The translations under genes were made by a program, and so were the position numbers. The notes beneath the pieces were generated by a model. The model ran no database searches and had not been told where the DNA came from. It saw only the letters and a program-made list of their open reading frames with translations. A stretch of 24,366 nt of DNA from a virus: positions 1 through 24,366 of IMG/VR virus record IMGVR_UViG_3300020430_000090; one strand, 5' to 3'. Shown piece after piece: positions 12,157-18,674 of this stretch; the first letter of the stretch is position 1; the number at the start of each line of letters is the position of its first letter.

Positions 12157-13193
12157 CAGAACTTCTCGCGGAAGTTACTGACAGCAAGTATGCTGAGCTT
12201 AAAGAAACCAATGAAAGATTACTTAAAAAGATTGACAAACTCAAAGACAGAAAAGCTGACTTGATTGACGCAGTATATACTGCAGTCAAAGATGGTATAT
12301 TATCTTTAGACTTACCTCCAGTAAAACCTCCACCTAAGACAAAGAAAACAGCAGGAGAAGAACTATGTGTGCCACTTCTATCAGACATACAATTAGCTAA
12401 GACTACACCTACGTATTCCACGAAAGAAGCAGAAGAAAGAGTTGTAAGATACGCAAATAAAATCTCAGACCTAGCCCGTCTTCAAAGAGCTCATCACCCT
12501 GTACGTAAAGCTGCAGTGCTATGCCTAGGTGACATAGTGGAAGGTGAATTGATTTTTCCTGGGCAGTCTCACTTGATTGATGCAAGTTTATACAGGCAAG
12601 TTACTGTAGATGGTCCACGTATCCTCCATAAATTTTTCTCAATACTGCTACACGAGTTTGAAGAAGTAGAAGTTTACTGGGTGATTGGTAATCACGGTGC
12701 ATTAGGTGGTCGTTCACGTAGGGACTACAACCCTGAAACTAACGCTGACCGTATGCTAGGAAAAATATTAGAGACAATGTTTGCTAATGAACCACGTATA
12801 AAATTCATAGTTCCTGATGGAGGTAATGAACGTAACTGGTATCTTGTTGCAAATCTAGGTGTTAAAGCAAAGTTTATGTGCTTTCACGGTGACCAAATCA
12901 GAGGTCACGCAGGTATTCCTTGGTATGGATACAACAAAAAAATACTAGGTTGGAAATCTTTAGCAGCAAATGGATTAATGGAAAACTTTACACACGCAGT
13001 ATGTGGTCACTATCACACACCAACAACAATGTATATTAATGATACACGTGTGTGGGTAAACGGCAGCACAGAAAGTTATAATACATTTGCACAAGAACAG
13101 TTAGCTAGTATGGGTAGGCCTTCACAGTTTTGTTTATTTGTCAAACCTAACAAAGGTGTAACAGCAGAATATTTGGTAAACTTGGAGGAGTAG
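12129..13193 (+). CDS. Calcineurin-like metallophosphoesterase
   Basis: A 354-residue frame. The N-terminal 50 residues form a coiled coil, then a Pro/Lys linker, then a metallophosphoesterase domain: LSDIQ (84-88), LGDIVEG (133-139), GNHG (187-190), FHGDQ (252-256) and GHYH (293-296). These supply the metal ligands and catalytic His of the SbcD/Mre11/calcineurin-like fold. The first motif has Gln where D-x-H normally has His. The substrate could be nucleic acid or phosphoester; the HTH reading upstream favours DNA. The only upstream start is TTG at 12129 without a ribosome site, which supports production by frameshift from 11926. It ends NLEE, over the ribosome site of the next gene. Confidence 0.85.
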   Translation: MVKRNKEEIAELLAEVTDSKYAELKETNERLLKKIDKLKDRKADLIDAVYTAVKDGILSLDLPPVKPPPKTKKTAGEELCVPLLSDIQLAKTTPTYSTKEAEERVVRYANKISDLARLQRAHHPVRKAAVLCLGDIVEGELIFPGQSHLIDASLYRQVTVDGPRILHKFFSILLHEFEEVEVYWVIGNHGALGGRSRRDYNPETNADRMLGKILETMFANEPRIKFIVPDGGNERNWYLVANLGVKAKFMCFHGDQIRGHAGIPWYGYNKKILGWKSLAANGLMENFTHAVCGHYHTPTTMYINDTRVWVNGSTESYNTFAQEQLASMGRPSQFCLFVKPNKGVTAEYLVNLEE

Positions 13194-13195
13194 TT

Positions 13196-13348
13196 ATGTG
13201 TTATTATTGCGGACAACACTTGCGTATAAATAATGCAGTACTAGTATGTTTAAACGTTCTATGTAAACTATACGGGGAAGAACAAAATCAAAAGACAGTT
13301 GATGTAGTAGTAAAAGATAAGGAGGAATTATGGGAAGATTCAATCTAA
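13196..13348 (+). CDS. 50-residue Cys-containing protein
   Basis: The frame MCYYCGQHLRINNAVLVCL continues to a charged C-terminus. C2-x2-C5 with C18 and C23 could form a small zinc site. GGAGGAG lies seven bases before ATG 13196. It overlaps the next gene by 19 nt and encodes that gene's ribosome site AAGGAGGAA. Function unknown; it belongs with the other tiny ribbon-like proteins here. Confidence 0.6.
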   Translation: MCYYCGQHLRINNAVLVCLNVLCKLYGEEQNQKTVDVVVKDKEELWEDSI

Positions 13349-14082
13349 ACGAATATGAAATGGTGGAAGATAGGCTTAAGTTATTTTGGGCAGATTATCC
13401 ACAAGGAAGAATAGAAACAAACGTAGTACACATTACTGATGATGGTACTTCTGTAACAATCAAAGCAGAAATATTTACTGATGTAAAAGAAGTACTACCA
13501 ATCTCTACAGGTATAGCACAAGAAACTAAAGGTCAGGGTGGACCTGTTAACAAAGATGCTTGGGCTGAAAACTGTGAGACATCTGCCATAGGTAGAGCAT
13601 TAGCTAATTGGAAGTATCAAGGTAAAGATAAGAAACGCCCGAGTAGGGAAGAGATGAGCAAGGTAGGCAATGAAACCTCAGAACCAGCCCCTAAGAAATC
13701 TGTACCAGTATCTAAACCTGTTGAAAGTAGCCCTGTTAAAGCAATATCAGACGCAGGATACGGAGAACAGAAAGGTGATAAACACCCTAGTGGTGAGTTA
13801 GCTATAGATGATACAGGCCTTTTGTGTCCATGTGGTGGCTCTGTTAAATATTATACTGATGCAGAAAAAACAACAAAAAGAAGTCCTGACTTCAGATGTA
13901 CTTTAATGGGTAACTGCACTGCAGGAGATACTGTAGATGGTAAAGTGTTTGCTAAGTCTTGGTGGATGGATAATAAAACTACACCTAAAAGTTGGAAAGA
14001 TTTCGCTTCAGTATCGAATGGTATGACATTACCAAAACCTAAATCATTAGATGAGATAGGGCCTGATGACGCTCCTTTCTAA
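13330..14082 (+). CDS. SSB-like / single-strand annealing-type protein with Zn ribbon
   Basis: A 250-residue protein in three parts. Residues 8-105 (VEDRLKLFWADYPQGRIET, then ENCETSAIGRALANWKY) resemble a family common in actinophages and ERF-like annealing proteins (GRALAN motif). Residues 166-196 (CPCGG, then C190 and C196) form a zinc-ribbon-like module. A flexible linker leads to the tail LDEIGPDDAPF. That tail closely imitates the acidic tip of bacterial SSB (DDDIPF), which recruits replication and repair proteins. It likely binds or anneals single-stranded phage DNA. AAGGAGGAA supports ATG 13330. Family assignment is from recall of motifs. Confidence 0.62.
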   Translation: MGRFNLNEYEMVEDRLKLFWADYPQGRIETNVVHITDDGTSVTIKAEIFTDVKEVLPISTGIAQETKGQGGPVNKDAWAENCETSAIGRALANWKYQGKDKKRPSREEMSKVGNETSEPAPKKSVPVSKPVESSPVKAISDAGYGEQKGDKHPSGELAIDDTGLLCPCGGSVKYYTDAEKTTKRSPDFRCTLMGNCTAGDTVDGKVFAKSWWMDNKTTPKSWKDFASVSNGMTLPKPKSLDEIGPDDAPF

Positions 14083-14272
14083 TATCTTTTCTGACCCTAA
14101 ACTATTAAAAGAATGGGCAATAAAAGTAAGTAATGCGTGTGGTGGTTTACAAATGACTACTTCACCAATACTAAAAAAAACTGATACAAAAGTCTTAGAT
14201 GTTCTAGTAGAAAAGTTTGTACACGATTACAATGAACAAATGACTAATGTAAAAAAACTAGAGGAAGAATGA
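14066..14272 (+). CDS. Small protein, unknown function
   Basis: A 68-residue helical protein starting MTLLSNIFSDPKLLKEWAIK, overlapping the SSB-like gene by 17 nt. The ribosome site is poor (GATGAGATAGGG 5-15 nt upstream). It ends KKLEEE, encoded by the ribosome site of the next gene. It could modulate the upstream DNA-binding protein, but only position suggests so. Confidence 0.58.
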   Translation: MTLLSNIFSDPKLLKEWAIKVSNACGGLQMTTSPILKKTDTKVLDVLVEKFVHDYNEQMTNVKKLEEE

Positions 14273-14463
14273 GTAGAACTGAATATGTCAAACAACTTTT
14301 AGATACAGATATAGAAGTTTGTAAACATACAACTAAAATTTATGATTTAAGAAAAATTATTGCTTTTCTAAAAGCAGAGAACAATATAATATATTCTGAA
14401 AATTGTGAGTGTGGTTTGTCAAAAAGAAAACATAAATCATATGTTAAAGATTGGGCAATTTAA
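14269..14463 (+). CDS. Small Cys-containing protein, unknown function
   Basis: A 64-residue protein, MSRTEYVKQLLDTDIEVCKH at the start, in an ATGA overlap with GAGGAAGA as ribosome site. Residues near the end, C46-x-C48-G-L-S with nearby His, resemble half of a metal site. Helical N-terminal half. No family recognised. Confidence 0.6.
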   Translation: MSRTEYVKQLLDTDIEVCKHTTKIYDLRKIIAFLKAENNIIYSENCECGLSKRKHKSYVKDWAI

Positions 14464-14473
14464 AGGAGGAATA

Positions 14474-14554
14474 ATGTCACATCCAGTACCAGGAATGGAA
14501 TACTTTTGTCAAGAATGTTTAGAAGAAATTATAGACTTTCATAAATGTGACTAA
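14474..14554 (+). CDS. 26-residue Cys-rich peptide
   Basis: The frame MSHPVPGMEYFCQECLEEII plus DFHKCD has C12-x2-C15 and H23/C25, a minimal zinc-finger-like arrangement. AAAGGAGGAATA is an excellent ribosome site seven bases upstream. It is the last gene of the early block; its stop codon touches the terminator stem. Confidence 0.6.
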   Translation: MSHPVPGMEYFCQECLEEIIDFHKCD

Positions 14555-14595
14555 GCAAGAGCCGAGGTAGAAAGGATAACACCCTCGGCTTTGCT
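14554..14595. terminator. Terminator hairpin between convergent blocks
   Basis: GCCGAGG (14561-14567) pairs with CCTCGGC (14583-14589); the stem extends with one bulged G to A14554-T14595, giving 13 bp around a 15-nt loop. The T-rich stretch after it on the plus strand is interrupted. Position between convergent gene ends suggests it serves both sides. Confidence 0.7.
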
Positions 14596-14601
14596 ATTTA
14601 A

Positions 14602-14904
14602 TTACTTGCTTACTGGTTGAGAACTTTTACCAATTTTTTTAGCGGCAAATGTTTTCACGACAGCGAGTGCAGCAGCACCTCCTGAGAGGGCAGCTAACTG
14701 GACTGTTTCAGCTTCGACACCTACAAGTGGTGCTATTGTTAAAGCACCAATGAAGGCCTCAATGAATGTCCATACTACACGCTCAAGCATATCTTTTAAG
14801 TCATCACTCATTTTATACTCCCACGATTCGGACCAAGGTGTCCACCTCACATCCTTCTTGAACGTGCCGTCTTGGTTTCTTGCTCTTTTTGATTTCTCAA
14901 ACAT
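14602..14904 (-). CDS. Holin-like membrane protein
   Basis: A 100-residue protein with a charged N-terminus (KSKRARNQDGTFKK), two hydrophobic segments (about 43-61, VVWTFIEAFIGALTIAPLV; and 67-87) and a basic C-terminus. This resembles r1t-type holins of phages of Gram-positive hosts, which open the inner membrane to release the lysin. It follows a putative lysin gene with a TAATG overlap, the usual lysis pairing. It is the last gene of the minus-strand late operon. Confidence 0.72.
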   Translation of the reverse strand: MFEKSKRARNQDGTFKKDVRWTPWSESWEYKMSDDLKDMLERVVWTFIEAFIGALTIAPLVGVEAETVQLAALSGGAAALAVVKTFAAKKIGKSSQPVSK

Positions 14905-15494
14905 TATCTAATTAACCTTCCTTTCAACATAGCATTGCCTTGTAAGACATTACCATTTACTTCTTCTAACTTTTCCATTACAGTTCTTGCTAGTACTACA
15001 TCTTCTGTAGACGCATTTGATAATGGCTTTTCTAATAGTTTAGTTATGGTTGTGTACTCAATAGATACACTCAAACCAAGTAACATTTCTTTAGCAACTT
15101 TATTGTATAGTTTTTGATACGCCTTGCCACTATGTCCTATAAACCCATCATCACTTATATCTAAGTCTTGTTGACTTTCTCCGACAATAAGACAACCCGA
15201 GGTATGCTCATCCGTGTTTCCTGCGTGTATCAGTATGTAAGTAAAGTTAGGTACATCTTGTAAGTGCAACATACCATAATGTGCAGCACCATATCTTTCT
15301 TTATATTTAGTATGAAAACCACCAACAGTTCTAAACTTAATGTTGTATGTGCCTTCAGGTATGCAAGTTTCGTGCATAACCTTTACGGCCTGATACTGGT
15401 CTTCTAATGTATAACATTCAAATTGACCATCAACTAATAGTATTCCATTAGTAGCGTCTGTTCCGAATTGTGTTCTAACTACAGTTAGTTTCAC
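14904..15494 (-). CDS. DUF5675-like putative lysis enzyme
   Basis: A 196-residue protein. Residues 1-105 match the DUF5675 pattern: VDGQFECYTLED, IPEGTYNI, YGMLHLQDVPNF, ILIHAGNT and TSGCLIVG. The His90, His97 and Cys101 arrangement resembles the H...SxGC active site of L,D-transpeptidase-like (YkuD) enzymes, so it may act on peptidoglycan cross-links. The C-terminal 60 residues form a helical extension of unknown role. The start is GTG 15494, with GGAGG five bases upstream. Location beside the holin supports a lysin role; the chemistry is inference. Confidence 0.7.
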   Translation of the reverse strand: MKLTVVRTQFGTDATNGILLVDGQFECYTLEDQYQAVKVMHETCIPEGTYNIKFRTVGGFHTKYKERYGAAHYGMLHLQDVPNFTYILIHAGNTDEHTSGCLIVGESQQDLDISDDGFIGHSGKAYQKLYNKVAKEMLLGLSVSIEYTTITKLLEKPLSNASTEDVVLARTVMEKLEEVNGNVLQGNAMLKGRLIR

Positions 15495-15564
15495 CTAGTC
15501 CTCCATTCTTACAGTTACATATTTGTATAAACGAACCATCTTCTTTAGTGGTTACCATACACAT
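15475..15564 (-). CDS. 29-residue Cys-rich peptide (possible)
   Basis: The frame MCMVTTKEDGSFIQICNCKN plus GGLGETNCS starts at ATG 15564 behind GGAGTTAT and ends inside the lysin gene, carrying that gene's ribosome site GGAGG. Four cysteines are spread over it. Ribosome site and coupling support translation; nothing more can be said. Confidence 0.45.
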   Translation of the reverse strand: MCMVTTKEDGSFIQICNCKNGGLGETNCS

Positions 15565-15573
15565 ATAACTCCT

Positions 15574-15756
15574 TTATTTTCTAAAGCCTATGGTTAACAA
15601 CCATACGGCTAATGTAATTATAGTAGCTAATCCTGTAATTTGCTGTGCAGAACCTGTCAAAGTAAGTGTCGCAATCACTAGCCCCACCAGGGTCCACGAA
15701 AGATTTAAAGTTTCTTTTATTGCAGCAACAATCCAAGACCATAATTTCTTAATCAT
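15574..15756 (-). CDS. Small two-segment membrane protein, possible second holin
   Basis: A 60-residue protein, MIKKLWSWIVAAIKETLNLS at the start, with two hydrophobic segments (about 21-36 and 41-57) and a basic end GFRK. It lies between the acidic secreted protein and the lysin gene and starts in a one-base overlap. Size and shape suit a holin, antiholin or other lysis-timing protein. Confidence 0.62.
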   Translation of the reverse strand: MIKKLWSWIVAAIKETLNLSWTLVGLVIATLTLTGSAQQITGLATIITLAVWLLTIGFRK

Positions 15757-17408
15757 TAACTTCTCCTAAATATAAATGCTGCCATACTAGCTATTCTAGT
15801 TAGGATAACTGGCACGACAACTTCTTGTGCTTTTTCTTTTTGGTCAGATGTCATATCGTCTGACAAATTAGAAAGGTTTATTTCCTTTAAGTCTATGTCC
15901 ACCAGTGTTTCTATTGGATTCTCTATAAAATTTTCAAACTGAACTTCAGTAACTACGTCAGCTAGTGTGTAATCTTCTACGTCTGCATTCTCTACAGCAC
16001 GCTCTACATATTCTTCTACGGCTTCAGCTACGGCTTCGTCTGACTTAACAGCCTCTGCAATGATTTCAACATCTTCAGTTTCAACTTGTAATACTTCAGC
16101 AACAACTTCAACTTGTTCTTCTGTAAGTTCTTCAACATTATCTATAGCTTCCTCTACTATTTCCTGTACAACTTCTTGTACTTCTTCAGATACTTCTTCT
16201 AAGTTTTGTACACCTACATCATTTACTTCTTCAAGTACTTCAATAACTTCTTCTGTAGTAGCTTCTTCTACAATTATGGTTTCAATAACCTCTTGTACTT
16301 CAGCTACCTCAACAGCTATTTCTTCTTCAGTAAGTTCTACAGGTTCTTCTTCAACATCTTCCTGTACTGACTCATCCAAAACTTCCTCTGTTCCCTCATC
16401 AGTCTCAGGTAAAACTTCGGTCTCATCAATAATAATTTCTTCTTCAATTTCTTCCTCTTCTATTTCTATAATTATTATATCGTCAGGTATATCTAACTCT
16501 ATAATTTCTTCTATTATTAGTTCTTCAAGGTCCTCAATAAACTCTTCTAGCTCTTCAATTTCTTCAACTGTAAGTCCAACTTCTTCATCTGTAAGTTCAA
16601 CTTCTTCATCTGTAAGTTCAATTTCTTCTTCAAGTAAAATTATTTCTTCTTCTTCACTATCCGTGTCTTCAAATTCTTCTTCAACTGTTTCTTCTCCGAG
16701 GTCGTCATCTCGAAGTATCTCTTCGTCCAACTCATCTATTTCTTCTTCCTCGATAATAATAATAACATCATCAGGTATATCGGTGCAATCACCAGGCTGA
16801 TAACCATACCAATCTCCACTTTCTACGGCTTCCAAATATTGTTTATACGATAAAGGGTTACCTGGGTGTTCACATCCATTTTCGTCCCAAGCCAAGTACG
16901 TAGTAATACCATCTTCGACAACATCTTCCGCTTTAGGTAATGTTGTCGTTGTTGTTGTGGTAGTAGTTGTTGTCGAACTAGATGTCGTTGTAGTAGGTAT
17001 ATAAACATAATCATATAATACACTTTCTACTGGCGTAAAGTCGCTAGTTGTACCATTAGTATCGTGAAATGCTTTTACTTTTGCATATATCTTTTGATTA
17101 TCTACAGACAAATTATTATATAGATACTCTGCTGTAAATGTATAACTCTGCCAAGACAGTGCTTCTGTAAAACCAAAGTCTGTTTGTTCTGATATATCAT
17201 CAGCAGTTTCAGTAAGTCCAATATAAACTATGTAGTATTCAGGTGGATTATCTTCAAAGCCGTCACTCTCTTGCCAACTTACTGTAATGCTACCGTCATT
17301 GTTTAATGTATTAGTTATATCATAAGGTGTCTGTGTTTCAGTGTGATATGCATATACAGGAGTAGCTATTAGAAATACTGCAGCTACAACAGCTAATAAC
17401 TTTTTCAC
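15756..17408 (-). CDS. Secreted, Glu-rich surface-type protein
   Basis: A 550-residue protein built like a cell-surface protein. Residues 1-20 form a signal peptide with an AYA cleavage site; 24-137 look like a fibronectin-III-type beta domain; 139-156 form a Thr/Ser linker; 160-210 make a small domain with C179 and C208; 211 to about 490 is extremely acidic with repeated Ile/Val-Glu units such as ELTDEEV and IPDDxIII; 527-547 is a hydrophobic C-terminal segment ending RRS. Poly-Thr linkers and Val/Glu repeats of this kind are typical of marine actinobacterial surface proteins. Start GTG 17408 overlaps the upstream stop. It may alter the host surface, exclude other phages, bind Ca2+, or help lysis. 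Confidence 0.72.
   Translation of the reverse strand: MKKLLAVVAAVFLIATPVYAYHTETQTPYDITNTLNNDGSITVSWQESDGFEDNPPEYYIVYIGLTETADDISEQTDFGFTEALSWQSYTFTAEYLYNNLSVDNQKIYAKVKAFHDTNGTTSDFTPVESVLYDYVYIPTTTTSSSTTTTTTTTTTTLPKAEDVVEDGITTYLAWDENGCEHPGNPLSYKQYLEAVESGDWYGYQPGDCTDIPDDVIIIIEEEEIDELDEEILRDDDLGEETVEEEFEDTDSEEEEIILLEEEIELTDEEVELTDEEVGLTVEEIEELEEFIEDLEELIIEEIIELDIPDDIIIIEIEEEEIEEEIIIDETEVLPETDEGTEEVLDESVQEDVEEEPVELTEEEIAVEVAEVQEVIETIIVEEATTEEVIEVLEEVNDVGVQNLEEVSEEVQEVVQEIVEEAIDNVEELTEEQVEVVAEVLQVETEDVEIIAEAVKSDEAVAEAVEEYVERAVENADVEDYTLADVVTEVQFENFIENPIETLVDIDLKEINLSNLSDDMTSDQKEKAQEVVVPVILTRIASMAAFIFRRS
16578..16619. repeat. Tandem 21-bp repeat, two perfect copies
   Basis: Bases 16578-16598 are repeated exactly at 16599-16619, encoding ELTDEEV twice in the acidic protein. 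Partial copies flank them. Repeats like this change copy number readily, so the length of the acidic region may vary between relatives. Confidence 0.85.
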
Positions 17409-17611
17409 ATTATGTTATTGATTAACACCACCAGTGCCGAGATTGCAACCAACCAACCCGATAACTCTTGCCTTGATATTTTTTGATTTACTTTTTCGTG
17501 TAACTCATCTATACGTTTATTTATATCTTGTTGTCCCTCCAATATAAGATTTAACATTTCTTTCTGTGTAAAGCCGTTGCCGTTAGAAGATGTCATCTCT
17601 ATCCCAATCAT
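17405..17611 (-). CDS. XhlA-like small membrane protein
   Basis: A 68-residue protein with a helical, coiled-coil-like part (LILEGQQDINKRIDELHEKV) and one C-terminal membrane segment (about 50-67). This layout resembles XhlA/hemolysin-type phage proteins that assist holins. ATG 17611 lacks a clear ribosome site; ATG 17596 (residue 6) with GGGA upstream is an alternative. It overlaps the upstream frame by 29 nt and the next by 4 nt. The match is by architecture only. Confidence 0.58.
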   Translation of the reverse strand: MIGIEMTSSNGNGFTQKEMLNLILEGQQDINKRIDELHEKVNQKISRQELSGWLVAISALVVLINNIM

Positions 17612-17741
17612 CTTGCCAATTCCACTTATCAGTCTTGTAGTGATAAGGTGCTTTCTGCGACTTACCTGTTAAAAATTTATATAGATTACCATAGTTTTCT
17701 ATAACTAAAACAATGAGTATTAAGTATATGAGTAAATCCAT
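17583..17741 (-). CDS. 52-residue membrane-anchored peptide
   Basis: The frame MDLLIYLILIVLVIENYGNL has an N-terminal membrane segment (2-14), then a soluble tail rich in Lys, Trp and Asp (KWNWQDDWDRDDIF). It ends inside the XhlA-like gene. No good ribosome site is present. Length, amphipathic design and position inside the lysis neighbourhood favour a real gene, perhaps a spanin-like or lysis-regulating peptide. Confidence 0.5.
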   Translation of the reverse strand: MDLLIYLILIVLVIENYGNLYKFLTGKSQKAPYHYKTDKWNWQDDWDRDDIF

Positions 17742-17749
17742 AAATCGGA

Positions 17750-17995
17750 TTATATCATACTCTCCAATAGGTTTATAAGTAATTCTATATAATCCTGATG
17801 TGTGCTGTCTAATGTAATGCTGTCATCTACTTTAGCTAACTCTATTGCTTGAGATAACGTATCACCGTCTATGTAAGTTATTGTGTAAGGGTCAGGAAGC
17901 AAATCATAATCAGGAGGATTCTTAACAAACTCACTATTTATTATCCATTCGTCCAGTGCTTCTATCATTGTCAAACTCTTTAACTGCTTTGTCAT
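17750..17995 (-). CDS. Small acidic protein, unknown function
   Basis: An 81-residue frame, core MIEALDEWIINSEFVKNPPD, overlapping the upstream gene by 62 nt. ATG 17968 (residue 10) is a possible later start with AAAGAG upstream. The second half, DGDTLSQAIELAKVDDS, is helical and acidic. No family is recognised. Confidence 0.5.
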   Translation of the reverse strand: MTKQLKSLTMIEALDEWIINSEFVKNPPDYDLLPDPYTITYIDGDTLSQAIELAKVDDSITLDSTHQDYIELLINLLESMI

Positions 17996-18674
17996 AATAC
18001 ATTCTACTAGTAGCTATTACTGATGCTGCTTCATCTCTAAATACTTGGTCAGTTTGTTCTGTAGCTTTTACTACATCTAGTTCAAATGTATCATCTATTG
18101 GAACAACTGATATGTGTATGAGAGGAGTACCTTCTGTTACTTGCAATACTTCTCCTACTTCCATTGGTCTATTTATTTCAAACGGAAAGTTTACTTGACC
18201 ATACGCATCAGTTCTAACAAGGCCTGATAAAAACTTAATAGGCCTATCTTCGTAGTGCCAAAAGGGGTCGTTAAATATTAAACCCCAACCAGGTGGTGTT
18301 TTAAACTGCCAAGGTGATACAAGTTTAAATGCACCTCCACCAACTAATGGTGTAACAGGTGAGCCTTCTATTTGATATTGAGAGTGACCATCTATTGCTT
18401 TGGGTAATGGTCCCTGTCCTATTTGCCAATATACATCATCTTCTGTTCTAGTAAACTCTATCCAAGACCACGAAGGCATTATATATCCATAATTGATTAC
18501 GTCTCTAATAGCAGGGCAAGTTTTAATGTTTCCTGAATTTGCTAAACTTTCATAATTACTATCACGTTTAATTGTTTTCCACCAAGCAGGTGGTGCTTTT
18601 TTTGCAGCAACAATAGGGTGTGAATCTACTATCCAGTTTAAATCTTGGTATATAGGAATAACTTCTAGTTTCAT
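17934..18674 (-). CDS. DUF6065-like protein
   Basis: A 246-residue protein with features I associate with DUF6065: KKAPPAWWKT near the N-terminus, KTCPAIRDVINYGYIMPSW, WQFKTPPGWGLIFNDPFWH, and a beta-rich C-terminal half. The fold suggests a jelly-roll or oxygenase-like barrel, but the function is unknown. It starts in an ATGA overlap with the upstream gene, whose product seems distantly related. It lies between tail-fibre genes and the lysis block. Confidence 0.6.
   Translation of the reverse strand: MKLEVIPIYQDLNWIVDSHPIVAAKKAPPAWWKTIKRDSNYESLANSGNIKTCPAIRDVINYGYIMPSWSWIEFTRTEDDVYWQIGQGPLPKAIDGHSQYQIEGSPVTPLVGGGAFKLVSPWQFKTPPGWGLIFNDPFWHYEDRPIKFLSGLVRTDAYGQVNFPFEINRPMEVGEVLQVTEGTPLIHISVVPIDDTFELDVVKATEQTDQVFRDEAASVIATSRMYYDKAVKEFDNDRSTGRMDNK

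Noticed and set aside
16060-16800. Long plus-strand frame of almost only Ser, Thr and Ile
   Set aside because: It is the mirror of the Glu/Ile repeat codons of the acidic protein on the other strand, with no ribosome site.
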